DNA from: Streptomyces coeruleorubidus
GTDB taxonomy: Bacteria; Actinomycetota; Actinomycetes; Streptomycetales; Streptomycetaceae
NCBI RefSeq assembly: GCF_028885415.1
Contig: NZ_CP118527.1
Coordinates: forward strand, 4,402,001-4,466,000
Reading direction: 5' to 3'
Length of the DNA: 64,000 bases
The notes under the pieces were generated by a model that saw only the letters and a program-made list of their open reading frames with translations, did no database searches and was not told the origin of the DNA. Every line of letters begins with the position of its first letter. Position 1 is the first letter of the stretch. Shown piece after piece: positions 14,675 through 23,038 of the stretch. The position numbers were made by a program, and so were the translations under genes.

Positions 14675-16714
14675 TTGTCCACGCCCGTCGACGACCCGCT
14701 CTCCCGTGAGCGCTCCCACCTCGCCGCGTCCCGTTCCGCCCTGCGTGCCATGCGCGAGGACGTCGAGGCCCTCGACATCAGCGACGTCACCGCGAACTGG
14801 GTCAACGCCGAGGTGCTGTCCCACCAGATCGAGGAGCGCATCAAGGCCCTGGCCGACCTCAGCGACACCCCGCTGTTCTTCGGCCGGCTCGACTACCTGC
14901 GCGAGCCCGGCGCCGCGGAGGCGGAAGGGGCGGCGGGGGAACGCTTCTACATCGGGCGGCGGCATGTGCACGACGCCGACGGCGACCCCATGGTGATCGA
15001 CTGGCGCGCACCCGTGTCGCAGCCGTTCTACCGGGCCTCCAAGAAGGACCCGATGGACATCGCGCTGCGCCGCCGCTTCGGCTACACCGGTGGCGACCTC
15101 ACTGCGTACGAGGACGAGCACCTGTCGGACCCGGCCGAGGCCGCGCGGACCAGCAAGCTCCTCCAGCAGGAGATCGAGCGGCCGCGCGTCGGCCCGATGC
15201 GGGACATCGTCGCGACGATCCAGCCCGAGCAGGACGAGATCGTCCGGTCAGGACTCTCCGGCACGGTGTGCGTGCAGGGCGGCCCGGGCACCGGGAAGAC
15301 CGCCGTCGGCCTGCACCGGGTCGCCTACCTCCTCTACGCCCACCGCGAGCGCCTCGCCCGCACCGGCACGCTGGTCATCGGACCGAACCGGTCCTTCCTG
15401 CACTACATCGAGCAGGTGCTGCCCGCCCTCGGCGAGTTGACGGTGCAGCAGGCCACGGTCGAGGACCTGGTGGCACACGTGGAGATCAAGGGGACGGACG
15501 ACGCGACGGCCGCGGTCGTCAAGGGCGACGCCCGCATGGCGCAGGTGCTGCGCGGGGCCCTCTACTCACACGTCACGATGCCCACCGAGCCGGTCGTGGT
15601 CGTGCGCGGCTCCCGCCGGTGGCGCGTGGCGGCGTACGAACTGGAGGAGATCGTCCGCGAGTTGCTCGACCGCGACATCCGCTACGGCGCCGCCCGCGAG
15701 GCCCTGCCGCAGCGCATCGCGCACGCCGTGCTGGTGCAGATGGAGCGGTCGGGGGAGGCACCGGACGACCGGGTGCAGGACGCGGTGGCCCGCAACAGCG
15801 CGGTGAAGGCGGCCGTCAAGGCGGTCTGGCCGGCCGTCGACCCGGCGAAGCTGGTGCTGCGCCTGCTGTCGGACGCGGACTTCCTCGCGGAACACGCGGC
15901 GGGGATTCTCGACGAGGAGGAGCAGAAGGCGGTGCTGTGGGCGAGACCGGCGCGCAGCGTCAAGTCCGCCAAGTGGTCGGCCGCCGACGCCGTCCTCATC
16001 GACGAGGCCACCGACCTGATCCAGCGCACGCACTCCCTCGGTCATGTCGTCCTCGACGAGGCGCAGGACCTCTCCCCCATGCAGTACCGGGCGGTCGGCC
16101 GCCGCTGCACGACCGGCAGTGCCACGGTCCTCGGCGACCTGGCACAGGGCACGACGCCGTGGGCGACCCGGGGGTGGGAGGAGGCGTTGACCCACCTGGG
16201 CAAGCGGGACGCGGTGGTGGAGGAGCTTACGGCCGGTTTCCGCGTGCCGACGGACGTCATCACGTACGCCTCCCGGCTGCTCCCTCACATCGCCCCGGGG
16301 CTCACGCCGGTGGTGTCGATCCGTGAGAACCCGGGCCACTTCGAGGTCCGGGAGGTCACCGGCACCGCCGACGTGGTCGACGCCTGCCGCGAGTCGCTGC
16401 GCAACGAGGGCTCGACCGGCCTGATCGCGGCGGACGCCCGGATCCCGGAGCTGGCGGCGGCCCTGACGGATGCCGGTCTCCCCTACCTCGGCCCGGGCGA
16501 GGAGACGACCCGGGAGACCCGCCTGACCCTGGTCCCGGCGTCGCTCGCGAAGGGTCTGGAGTACGACTACGTCGTCCTGGACGAGCCCCGGGCCGTGGTC
16601 GACGGCGAGCCGGACGAACGGACTGGTCTGCGTCGCCTGTATGTGGCGCTGACGCGAGCGGTGTCGGGGCTGACGGTGACGCATGCGGCGCCGCTGCCGC
16701 CACAGCTGGCCTAG
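14675..16714 (+). CDS. helD: HelD-like RNA-polymerase-associated helicase (UvrD/Rep fold)
   Basis: A 679-residue superfamily 1 ATPase. The N-terminal coiled region (HLAASRSALRAMREDVEALD) is followed by FFGRLDY and FYIGRRHVHD, both typical of HelD and distinct from UvrD. Walker A is QGGPGTGKT, Walker B HVVLDEAQDLSPMQYRAVGRR, and the C-terminal motifs LVPASLAKGLEYDYVVLDEP and RRLYVALTRA are intact. HelD proteins remove stalled RNA polymerase from DNA and some confer rifamycin tolerance. The start is a TTG (14675) with a GGAGG site 7 bases upstream. The TAG stop is part of the CTAG end of an IS630 element. HelD is the better call over a DNA helicase, but experimental class is unproven. Confidence 0.85.
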   Translation: MSTPVDDPLSRERSHLAASRSALRAMREDVEALDISDVTANWVNAEVLSHQIEERIKALADLSDTPLFFGRLDYLREPGAAEAEGAAGERFYIGRRHVHDADGDPMVIDWRAPVSQPFYRASKKDPMDIALRRRFGYTGGDLTAYEDEHLSDPAEAARTSKLLQQEIERPRVGPMRDIVATIQPEQDEIVRSGLSGTVCVQGGPGTGKTAVGLHRVAYLLYAHRERLARTGTLVIGPNRSFLHYIEQVLPALGELTVQQATVEDLVAHVEIKGTDDATAAVVKGDARMAQVLRGALYSHVTMPTEPVVVVRGSRRWRVAAYELEEIVRELLDRDIRYGAAREALPQRIAHAVLVQMERSGEAPDDRVQDAVARNSAVKAAVKAVWPAVDPAKLVLRLLSDADFLAEHAAGILDEEEQKAVLWARPARSVKSAKWSAADAVLIDEATDLIQRTHSLGHVVLDEAQDLSPMQYRAVGRRCTTGSATVLGDLAQGTTPWATRGWEEALTHLGKRDAVVEELTAGFRVPTDVITYASRLLPHIAPGLTPVVSIRENPGHFEVREVTGTADVVDACRESLRNEGSTGLIAADARIPELAAALTDAGLPYLGPGEETTRETRLTLVPASLAKGLEYDYVVLDEPRAVVDGEPDERTGLRRLYVALTRAVSGLTVTHAAPLPPQLA

Positions 16715-17796
16715 TGTCCCGGTCCGGAGATCCTGTCGCAGTAGCGGCAGATGCGGTCGATGATCTGGTCTGCGGTCTTGGTCCACTTGAAGGGCCGGGC
16801 CTGCTCGTTCCAGGTCTTGATCCAGTCCTCGAGGGCGGTCTTGAGCTCGTCGAGTGAGCAGAACACGCCGCGTTCGAGGCAGCGCCGCTGTAGTTCGGCG
16901 AACCACCGCTCGACCTGGTTGATCCAGGACGAGTAAGTCGGGGTGAAATGCAGCTCGAACCGGGGATGGGCCAGAAGCCACTTGTGGACCACCGGCGCCT
17001 TGTGGGCGGAGAGGTTGTCGCAGATCACGTGGACCGCCAGGCCGGGATCGGTCTGGCGGTCGATCTCGTCGAGGAAGTCGCGGAAGTCCACGGCCCGGTG
17101 CTGCGCGGACAGCTTGCCGATCACCTTGCCGGTGGCGGTGTTCAGGGCGGCGAACAGGTCCACGGTGCCGTGCCGGACGTAGTCGAAGCTGCGCCGCTCG
17201 GGGATGCCCGGGACCATCGGCAGTACCGGAGCTGTCCGTTCCAGGGCCTGGATCTGCGGCTTCTCGTCGACCGCGAAGACGGCCGCGTTCGCCGGCGGGG
17301 CGAGATACAGCCCGACCACGTCACGGATCTTGTCGATCAGCAGCGGGTCCGGAGAGATCTTGAAGGTCTCCGTGCGCCAGGGCTGCAGCCCGAAGGCCCG
17401 CCAGATCCGCAGCACACTCGTCGGTGAGATCCCCACCCGCCGGGCCAACTCCCGCTTCGACCAGTGGGTGGCGCCTTCGGGCACCTCTTCCAGCGTGCGC
17501 ACCACCACCTCTTCCACCTGGGCGTCGGTGATGGTGCGGGGCACGCCGGGACGCAGCTCGTCGGACAGACCATCGAGACGGCGTTGCAGAAATCTGGTCC
17601 GCCACCGGCTCACGGTCCCCCGATCAGTGTCCAGCCGCGCGGCCACCGCGGTGTTGTTCAGCCCGTCCGCGCACGCCAGCACGATCCGTGCCCGCTTGGC
17701 CAGACCCTGCGCGGTTGTCCGCCGTTTGGCCCACCCCTGCAACACCAGCCGCTCGTCCTCGGATAACACCAGCGGTTGCAGCCTGCTGTCCCCCAT
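16711..17796 (-). CDS. IS630 family transposase
   Basis: A 361-residue DDE transposase. The N-terminal helix-turn-helix domain (LSEDERLVLQGWAKRRTTAQGLAKRARIVL, then a second HTH NNTAVAARLDTDRGTVSRWR) precedes a homeodomain-like segment (THWSKRELARRVGISPTSVLRIW). The catalytic core shows FAVDEKPQIQ (first Asp), HVICDNLSAHKA (second Asp) and SSWINQVERWFAELQRRCLERG (Glu). It appears intact. Its TAG stop is the reverse complement of the CTA of the terminal CTAG, so it shares that palindrome with the helD stop on the other strand. Confidence 0.9.
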   Translation of the reverse strand: MGDSRLQPLVLSEDERLVLQGWAKRRTTAQGLAKRARIVLACADGLNNTAVAARLDTDRGTVSRWRTRFLQRRLDGLSDELRPGVPRTITDAQVEEVVVRTLEEVPEGATHWSKRELARRVGISPTSVLRIWRAFGLQPWRTETFKISPDPLLIDKIRDVVGLYLAPPANAAVFAVDEKPQIQALERTAPVLPMVPGIPERRSFDYVRHGTVDLFAALNTATGKVIGKLSAQHRAVDFRDFLDEIDRQTDPGLAVHVICDNLSAHKAPVVHKWLLAHPRFELHFTPTYSSWINQVERWFAELQRRCLERGVFCSLDELKTALEDWIKTWNEQARPFKWTKTADQIIDRICRYCDRISGPGH

Positions 17797-17901
17797 TCCT
17801 CCAGCAGACCGCAGCCGCCAGCCGCTGTCACCGCCCGAGCCGAAATCTGAAACGAACCACGACTCACGTGGCGAGACGTGAACTCAAGACCAGATCACTA
17901 G
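16711..17901 (-). mobile_element. IS630-family insertion sequence, apparently complete
   Basis: The element is bounded by CTAG at 16711-16714 and CTAG at 17898-17901. The inward sequences are imperfect inverted repeats: left CTAGTGTCCCGGTCCGGAG, right (reverse complement) CTAGTGATCTGGTCTTGAG, with further matches inward. IS630 elements duplicate a TA dinucleotide, often within CTAG, and this fits. One intact transposase gene fills it. Precise excision would leave a single CTAG and the same helD stop codon. Confidence 0.85.
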
Positions 17902-17968
17902 CTGCGGGCAATCGGCCGACCTAGCTGCGGGCAATCGTGCCGCCAAGGGCGGCACGGGTGGGCGCAGC
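17898..17968. repeat. Streptomyces-type hairpin repeat with duplicated left arm, beside IS630
   Basis: CTAGCTGCGGGCAATCG occurs at 17898-17914 and again at 17921-17937. The second copy continues into a strong hairpin: GCTGCG..CGTGCCGCC (17924-17942) pairs with GGCGGCACG..CGCAGC (to 17968). From memory, GCTGCGGGCA..GTGCCGCC..GGCGGCACGGGTGGGC is a common interspersed Streptomyces repeat. It probably served as a terminator downstream of helD before the IS arrived. Confidence 0.7.
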
Positions 17969-18028
17969 GGCACCCCGCACCGCCGGGTTGCGGACCCACC
18001 CGGCCCCGGCAGCAACGCCCAGTCGCTC

Positions 18029-18721
18029 TCAGGAACCGTCCACCGCAGCCCGCCACTTAGCGACCGCCTCCGCTGACACCGGCTCGGCCCATCCTCTCGG
18101 CCGAGCCGCGCCACCGATGTGAAAGCCGTCGACCCCGGCTTTCACCAATGTCGGCACGTGATCGAGCCGCAGCCCACCCCCCACCAGCAACTGCTGCTCA
18201 TAGCCCGGCTCCCCGGCCCGCCCGGCCTCGTCGAGCAGCACGGCGAGCCCGTCGTCGACCCCGCCCGCCGCCCCGGCCGTCAGGTACGTGTCCAACCCCG
18301 GCATCCCGTCCAACTGCTTGCGCAGGGCGTCCCGGTCGGCGGCCCGGTCGATGGCCCGGTGGAAGGTCCAGGGGCAGCCGTCCAGCACACCGACGACCCG
18401 CTCCACCGCCGCCAGGTCCACCTCCCCGTCCGCGTCGAGGAACCCGAGCACGAACTCCTCGGCCCCGGCCTCCCGCAGCCCTGCGGCCACGCCGGCCAAC
18501 CGGTCGACGTCCCCCGCCGCGAAGCCGTCGGCCGGCCGCAGCATCACCCGAAGCGAGATGTCGACCGCCCGGCGGATCCCGGCGACGGTGGCGGCCGACG
18601 GGGTGAGTCCGTCAGCCGCCATGTCGGTGACCAGCTCAAGGCGGTCCGCGCCTCCGGCCTGGGCGGCGACCGCGTCCTCCACGCCGAGGGCGATCACCTC
18701 CAGGACTGCACGCTTGCTCAT
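18029..18721 (-). CDS. cutC: Copper homeostasis protein CutC family
   Basis: A 230-residue TIM-barrel protein of the CutC family, cytosolic, linked to copper homeostasis although the exact activity is debated. Family blocks are visible in order: LEVIALGVEDAVAAQAGGADRLELV, DGLTPSA, DISLRVMLRPADGF, FVLGFLDADGEVD, WTFHRAIDRAADR (the HRA[IF]D signature), LLVGGGLRLDHVP and GFHIGGAAR. The ATG at 18721 gives the standard N-terminus; a longer frame would add an unrelated 27 residues. Confidence 0.9.
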   Translation of the reverse strand: MSKRAVLEVIALGVEDAVAAQAGGADRLELVTDMAADGLTPSAATVAGIRRAVDISLRVMLRPADGFAAGDVDRLAGVAAGLREAGAEEFVLGFLDADGEVDLAAVERVVGVLDGCPWTFHRAIDRAADRDALRKQLDGMPGLDTYLTAGAAGGVDDGLAVLLDEAGRAGEPGYEQQLLVGGGLRLDHVPTLVKAGVDGFHIGGAARPRGWAEPVSAEAVAKWRAAVDGS

Positions 18722-18836
18722 GGGGCCCCATTCGTCGGCATGTCGGGCATGTCGTCGACCTTCGGCGACAGGTCTAGTCCAATCGAAGACTACGCTGCCC
18801 ACTCCCGCCGGATTCCAAGCCCCCGGGGGACATGGC

Positions 18837-19517
18837 TCACCCGAAGATGTTCAGGTCCTTCGCCTCCACCCCGACCAGCTCGAACGCGGGCGCCCCGCCG
18901 ACCGGCCGCCCCGTGTACAGCCGCACCAGCGTCGGCCCGTCCCCGATGAAGCGCCCCGGGGGCCGCTCCCCGCCGCTCTCCCCGAGCCTCAGCGGTTCGT
19001 CCAGGTCGTCGAGGTCGGCGTGCAGCGGCACATGCCCGCGCTCGTGGGTGATCCGGGCGAGCAGCGCGAGCGCGTCCGGCAGCCCGGCCCCGCCGTACGC
19101 CCCGGATTCGCCGAGGGCATCGCGCACGTCCCCGGCGTGCACCCACTCCCCCAGCGCGATGCCGTCCAGCTCTCCGCCCGCCCCGGCGATCAGCGGCCCG
19201 GCCTCGGTCATCCCGCGCTCCAGCTCGTCGACCACCCGCGCGGTGCTCCAGCCGTCCCGCTCGGCGATGTCCCGGTCGTTCGACTCGGGCGAGAACACGC
19301 CCCCCTCGAACCGGTTCTCCACCACCCGCATGAGCGCGGCCGAACAGTGCGCCAGCACCGACCGCACCGACCAGCCCGGACACGCCCTCACGGGCAGCGC
19401 GAAGTCCTCCTCGGCCCTGCCCCGCAACAGCGGAATCAGCGCGTCACGCTCGATGGCGAGCAGCCGCCCCGGCTGATCGGGGTCCCGTACGTCGTGCACA
19501 TCAGCAGGAGTCGTCAT
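18837..19517 (-). CDS. Maleylpyruvate-isomerase-type mycothiol-dependent protein (DinB-like fold)
   Basis: A 226-residue protein of the MDMPI/DinB-like superfamily, which in actinobacteria often uses mycothiol and a divalent metal. The N-terminal four-helix domain shows RDALIPLLRGRAEEDFALPVRACPGWSVRSVLAHCSAAL with the metal-region His, and GIALGEWVHAGDVRDALGE carries the second His block. The C-terminal about 60 residues contain GPTLVRLYTGRPVGG, the usual partner domain. Substrate is not predictable. It is divergent from the HD-domain gene with a 47-bp gap. Confidence 0.8.
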   Translation of the reverse strand: MTTPADVHDVRDPDQPGRLLAIERDALIPLLRGRAEEDFALPVRACPGWSVRSVLAHCSAALMRVVENRFEGGVFSPESNDRDIAERDGWSTARVVDELERGMTEAGPLIAGAGGELDGIALGEWVHAGDVRDALGESGAYGGAGLPDALALLARITHERGHVPLHADLDDLDEPLRLGESGGERPPGRFIGDGPTLVRLYTGRPVGGAPAFELVGVEAKDLNIFG

Positions 19518-19564
19518 GGGACCCACGCTAGGTGCCGCACCCCGTTCAGCGGGAGAATGACCCC

Positions 19565-20227
19565 ATGGCCGATCTCGACGCCCTCCGCGCCCGCTTCGTC
19601 CGCACCCTGGAAGCGGCCCGGGGCCCGGCCGGTGGCCCCGACCCGGTCCCGTACGCCGACGACCTGCTCGGCCGGTGGCAGGAGCCGCAGCGCCGCTACC
19701 ACACGGTCGGGCACCTCACGGCGGTTCTGGACCACATCGACGTACTGGAGAAGTACGCGCACGACCCGGACGTGGTCCGGCTGGCCGCCTGGTTCCACGA
19801 CGCCGTCTACCTGCCCGACCGCTCCGAGAACGAGGAACGCTCCGCCCGCCTGGCCGAGCGTGCCCTCCCCGAGGCCGGCGTGTCCGCCGCACGAACCGCC
19901 GAGGTGGCCCGCCTGGTCCGCCTCACCGTCGGCCACGACCCCGCCGGCGACGACCCCGACGGCCAGGTCCTGTGCGACGCCGACCTGGCGATCCTGGCCT
20001 CACCCCCGTCGGCGTACGCCGCCTACACCGCCGCCGTCCGCGAGGAGTACCACTTCGTCCCGAACGACGCCTTCCGCACGGGCCGCGCGACGATCCTGCG
20101 CCAACTCCTCGACCTGCCGGGGCTGTTCAGGACACCGTACGGAGCGTCGGAGTGGGAGGCGACGGCCCGCTACAACCTCACCGCCGAGCTGGAAATGCTG
20201 TCGCTCCCGGCCGAGGGCCCCTCGTAA
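19565..20227 (+). CDS. HD-domain metal-dependent phosphohydrolase
   Basis: A 220-residue predicted phosphohydrolase of the HD superfamily. Metal ligands are visible as RRYHTVGHL (His), VRLAAWFHDAVY (the HD doublet), LVRLTVGHDP and LCDADLAILA (Asp). This is the pattern of Streptomyces and mycobacterial 'predicted metal-dependent HD superfamily phosphohydrolases'. Nucleotide or other phosphate monoesters are possible substrates. It lies 10 bp before the MDMPI-GNAT fusion gene and is likely cotranscribed with it. Confidence 0.85.
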   Translation: MADLDALRARFVRTLEAARGPAGGPDPVPYADDLLGRWQEPQRRYHTVGHLTAVLDHIDVLEKYAHDPDVVRLAAWFHDAVYLPDRSENEERSARLAERALPEAGVSAARTAEVARLVRLTVGHDPAGDDPDGQVLCDADLAILASPPSAYAAYTAAVREEYHFVPNDAFRTGRATILRQLLDLPGLFRTPYGASEWEATARYNLTAELEMLSLPAEGPS

Positions 20228-20237
20228 CCTGCCCGGC

Positions 20238-21317
20238 ATGTGGACAACGGGTGCGGAACAGGTGGAACAGGCCGTCGCCGAGTGCGTGGGCCTGCTGGGG
20301 GCGGTCGCCGCGCGGGACTGGGAGGGCGTGCGGGCCGGGCGGCTGGAGTGGAGCTGCCGGGAGACGGCCGTGCACATCGCCGAGGATCTGATCGGGTACG
20401 CGGGGCAGTTGGCGGGGCGGGAGCCCGAGGGGTACACGCCGTTCGAGATCTCGCTGGAGGAGGGGACCGACAACGCGGGTGCGCTGCGGGTGATCAACAC
20501 GATGGGCGCCCTGTTCGCCGCCGCGATCCGTACGACGCCGCGCGAGGTCCGCGCCTTCCACCCGTATCCGTTCCGCAGCGCGAACCGCGAGGGCTTCGCC
20601 GCGATGGGCGTGACCGAGGTGCTGCTGCACACCCACGACATCGCCGAGGGGCTGGGGGTGGCCTACGAACCGGCTCCCGAGCTGTGCGAGTTCGTCCTCA
20701 CCCGGATCTTCCCGCACGTCCAGCCCGGCCCCACCCCCTGGCAGACCCTGCTGTGGGCCACCGGCCGCGGTGAGCTGCCCGGCCGTGCCCGGGTCACCGA
20801 GTGGCGCTGGAACAACAACCTGGTGATCGAGACCGAGCGGCTCACCCTTCAGGGCGTCACCCCGGCGGCGGCCACCGACCTGTCCACGGTCGGCGACGGC
20901 GGCTTCGAGTGGCTCGAGGGCGGCCCGATCGAGGGCACCCGGGTGGGCGCCGGCCTGGTGTACAAGCAGTACGAGGACGGCGTCCACCGGCCGGAGTGGG
21001 GCATGTACGTGCTCGTCCGGCGCGAGGACGGCCGCGCGCTCGGCGCCATGGGGTTCCACAGCGTCCCGGACGAGGCGGGGCGGGTCGAGGTCGGTTACGA
21101 CCTCGTCGAGGCCGCTCGCGGTCAGGGGTACGCCACCGAGGCGCTGCGCGCGCTGTCGGCCCGGGCGCTGTCCCGGGACGAGGTACGGACCGTCGTCGCG
21201 AACGTCGAGCGGGACAACGCGCCCTCGCACAAAGTCCTCGCCCGCGCCGGATTCAAGGCCGTCGCGCAGGACGTCGAGCAGGTCACCTACGAACTGCGCG
21301 AACCCGGCGACCGGTAA
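20238..21317 (+). CDS. Fusion of a DinB/MDMPI-like domain and a GNAT acetyltransferase
   Basis: A 359-residue protein in two parts. Residues 1-190 form an MDMPI/DinB-like helical bundle (WEGVRAGRLEWSCRETAVHIAEDLIGYAGQL, MGVTEVLLHTHDIAEGLGV with the His block). Residues 195-355 form a RimJ/RimL-type GNAT domain (LVIETERLTLQGVTP, GAMGFHSVPDEAGRVEVGYDLVEAARGQGYATEALRALSA, with RGQGYAT as acetyl-CoA site, and NVERDNAPSHKVLARAGFKAV). A small-molecule or N-terminal acetylation substrate is possible. The last 31 bp overlap the convergent DUF4031 gene. Confidence 0.85.
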   Translation: MWTTGAEQVEQAVAECVGLLGAVAARDWEGVRAGRLEWSCRETAVHIAEDLIGYAGQLAGREPEGYTPFEISLEEGTDNAGALRVINTMGALFAAAIRTTPREVRAFHPYPFRSANREGFAAMGVTEVLLHTHDIAEGLGVAYEPAPELCEFVLTRIFPHVQPGPTPWQTLLWATGRGELPGRARVTEWRWNNNLVIETERLTLQGVTPAAATDLSTVGDGGFEWLEGGPIEGTRVGAGLVYKQYEDGVHRPEWGMYVLVRREDGRALGAMGFHSVPDEAGRVEVGYDLVEAARGQGYATEALRALSARALSRDEVRTVVANVERDNAPSHKVLARAGFKAVAQDVEQVTYELREPGDR

Positions 21318-21574
21318 CGCCCCTTCGGCCGCCGCAGCCCCGCCCCGTGCAGCAGCCGCACCACCTCGCGGCTGCTGACCTCCACGGCCCCGGCGTCCAC
21401 GGCGTCCGCGTACCGCTGGGCGGGGATGTCGTAGTGGTCGCGTTCGAAGGCCCGCCGGGGCACGCCGAGGCGTTCGGCGAAGGTGTGCAGTTCCTCGTAC
21501 GAGACGTCGCTGATCAGGTGGGACCACATGCGGCCGTGGCCGGGCCAGGTCGGCGGGTCGATGTAGACGGTCAC
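21287..21574 (-). CDS. DUF4031 protein
   Basis: A 95-residue protein covering a DUF4031 domain: VYIDPPTWPGHGRMWSHLISDVSYEELHTFAERLGVPRRAFERDHYDIP. The conserved His, Asp and Glu residues suggest metal binding, but no activity is established for the family. It starts at GTG 21574 and overlaps the stop of the preceding gene by 4 bp, so the two are translationally coupled. Confidence 0.85.
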   Translation of the reverse strand: MTVYIDPPTWPGHGRMWSHLISDVSYEELHTFAERLGVPRRAFERDHYDIPAQRYADAVDAGAVEVSSREVVRLLHGAGLRRPKGRYRSPGSRSS

Positions 21575-21954
21575 GAGGGCGCCGTCCCGCCGAGCGCCTC
21601 GCCCAGTGATCCCAGCGCCGCGACCTTCACGCCCGCCTCGCTGCACACCCAGTGCGGGTCGGCCCCCAACTCCGGCTCCACCTGCAGCGCGTGCGGGTCG
21701 CCGGTGCCGCACACCGGGCACAGCGGCCAGCGGCCGTAGCGCTCCAGCAGGGCGTCCTGCACGTCCTGCGCGACCAGACCGGCCACGTACTGCGCGCCCT
21801 CCGGCCACTGCTCGACCCACCACCGCCGCTGCACGACGGACTCCTCGACCAGCGACACGACGTCCGCCTCGGCGACGCGTCCCGCGACGAGGTCGGCCAG
21901 CACGAGGGCGCGCGCGGCGTGCAGCGCCTGCTCCAGGGGGCTGATGGGGTCCAT
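21571..21954 (-). CDS. Conserved hypothetical with zinc-ribbon-like motif
   Basis: A 127-residue protein. The N-terminal half is helical (PLEQALHAARALVLADLVAGRVAEADVVSLVEESVVQRRWWVEQWP). The C-terminal half has CPVCGTGDPH followed 23 residues later by HWVC, a possible zinc site. Coupled by a 4-bp stop/start overlap to DUF4031 downstream and divergent from the RpiR regulator. I do not recognise a named family. Confidence 0.65.
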   Translation of the reverse strand: MDPISPLEQALHAARALVLADLVAGRVAEADVVSLVEESVVQRRWWVEQWPEGAQYVAGLVAQDVQDALLERYGRWPLCPVCGTGDPHALQVEPELGADPHWVCSEAGVKVAALGSLGEALGGTAPS

Positions 21955-21992
21955 GCCCCCATTGTGCGCACTCTTGACCGCAACGCCGAGCC

Positions 21993-22005
21993 GAAAATAT
22001 CTTTC
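21993..22005. promoter_or_regulatory. Possible operator of the RpiR regulator
   Basis: GAAAATATCTTTC is an imperfect palindrome (GAAA / TTTC arms) in an unusually A/T-rich spot between the divergent start codons, just upstream of the regulator's Shine-Dalgarno sequence. RpiR/MurR regulators bind such inverted repeats and often autoregulate. Inferred from position and symmetry only. Confidence 0.35.
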
Positions 22006-22021
22006 AGAGGTGACCCGAAGA

Positions 22022-22990
22022 GTGAAGGAAAGTTTCGCCGACGGACGCGGCGGCACGAGCGGTACCGGCGGCACGGGCGGTACAGGCGGCACGGGTGCCA
22101 TGGCCGGCACGCTCGGCACCCCGCCCGCCCCCGCCGCCCTCGCGGCCAAGGTCCGCACGCTGGGTCCCTCGATGACGCGCTCCATGCAACGCGTCGCCGA
22201 GGCCGTCGCGGGCGACCCGGCCGGCTGCGCGGCCCTCACGGTCACCGGCCTCGCCGAACTCACCGGCACCAGCGAGGCCACCGTCGTACGCACCGCCCGG
22301 CTGCTGGGCTATCCGGGTTACCGGGACCTGCGCCTGGCCCTCGCCGGCCTCGCCGCCCAGCAGCAGTCCGGCCGCGCCCCCGCCATCACCACGGACATAG
22401 CGGTCGACGACCCGATCGCCGACGTGGTCGCGAAGCTCGCCTACGACGAGCAGCAGACCCTCGCCGACACCGCCGCCGGCCTCGACACCGTCCAACTGGG
22501 CGCGGCCGTCACCGCGCTGACCACCGCCCGCCGCACGGACGTGTACGGCGTCGGGGCGTCCGGGCTGGTCGCCCAGGACCTCACGCAGAAGCTCCTGCGC
22601 ATAGGGCTGGTGGCGCACGCGCACAGCGACCCGCACCTGGCCGTCACCAACGCCGTGCAACTGCGCGCGGGCGACGTCGCGATCGCCATCACGCACTCCG
22701 GGTCCACGGGGGACGTCATCGAGCCGCTGCGGGTCGCCTTCGAGCGCGGGGCGACGACGGTGGCGATCACCGGCCGCCCGGACGGCCCGGTCTCGCAGTA
22801 CGCCGACCACGTCCTCACCACGTCCACGGCCCGGGAGAGCGAGCTGCGCCCCGCGGCGATGTCGTCCCGGACCGGCCAGCTTCTTGTGGTGGACTGCCTG
22901 TTCGTGGGGGTGGCGCAGCGGACGTACGAGACGGCGGCGCCGGCGCTCTCGGCGTCGTACGAGGCACTGGCCCACCGGCATCGTCCCTGA
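22022..22990 (+). CDS. MurR/RpiR family transcriptional regulator
   Basis: About 322 residues with an N-terminal helix-turn-helix (MTRSMQRVAEAVAGDPAGCAALTVTGLAELTGTSEATVVRTARLLGYPGYRDLRLALA) and a C-terminal SIS sugar-phosphate-binding domain (RRTDVYGVGASGLVAQDLTQKLLRIG, GDVAIAITHSGSTGDVIEPLRVAFERGATTVAITGRPDGPVSQYADHVLTT). The first about 30 residues include a low-complexity run of GT/GGT repeats. GTG 22022 is preceded by AGAGGTGA with good spacing; GTG 22010 is an alternative. It sits 48 bp before murQ, so MurNAc-6-phosphate is the likely effector. Confidence 0.85.
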   Translation: MKESFADGRGGTSGTGGTGGTGGTGAMAGTLGTPPAPAALAAKVRTLGPSMTRSMQRVAEAVAGDPAGCAALTVTGLAELTGTSEATVVRTARLLGYPGYRDLRLALAGLAAQQQSGRAPAITTDIAVDDPIADVVAKLAYDEQQTLADTAAGLDTVQLGAAVTALTTARRTDVYGVGASGLVAQDLTQKLLRIGLVAHAHSDPHLAVTNAVQLRAGDVAIAITHSGSTGDVIEPLRVAFERGATTVAITGRPDGPVSQYADHVLTTSTARESELRPAAMSSRTGQLLVVDCLFVGVAQRTYETAAPALSASYEALAHRHRP

Positions 22991-23038
22991 GCCGGCCCCG
23001 GCCGGCACGCACCGGAAAGACACGGAAAGAGCCGTCCC

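Noticed and set aside
14675..16714. Rifamycin-associated element directly controlling helD
   Set aside because: I looked for the inverted repeat typical of RAE upstream but saw only the 14-bp tandem repeats and a weak promoter.
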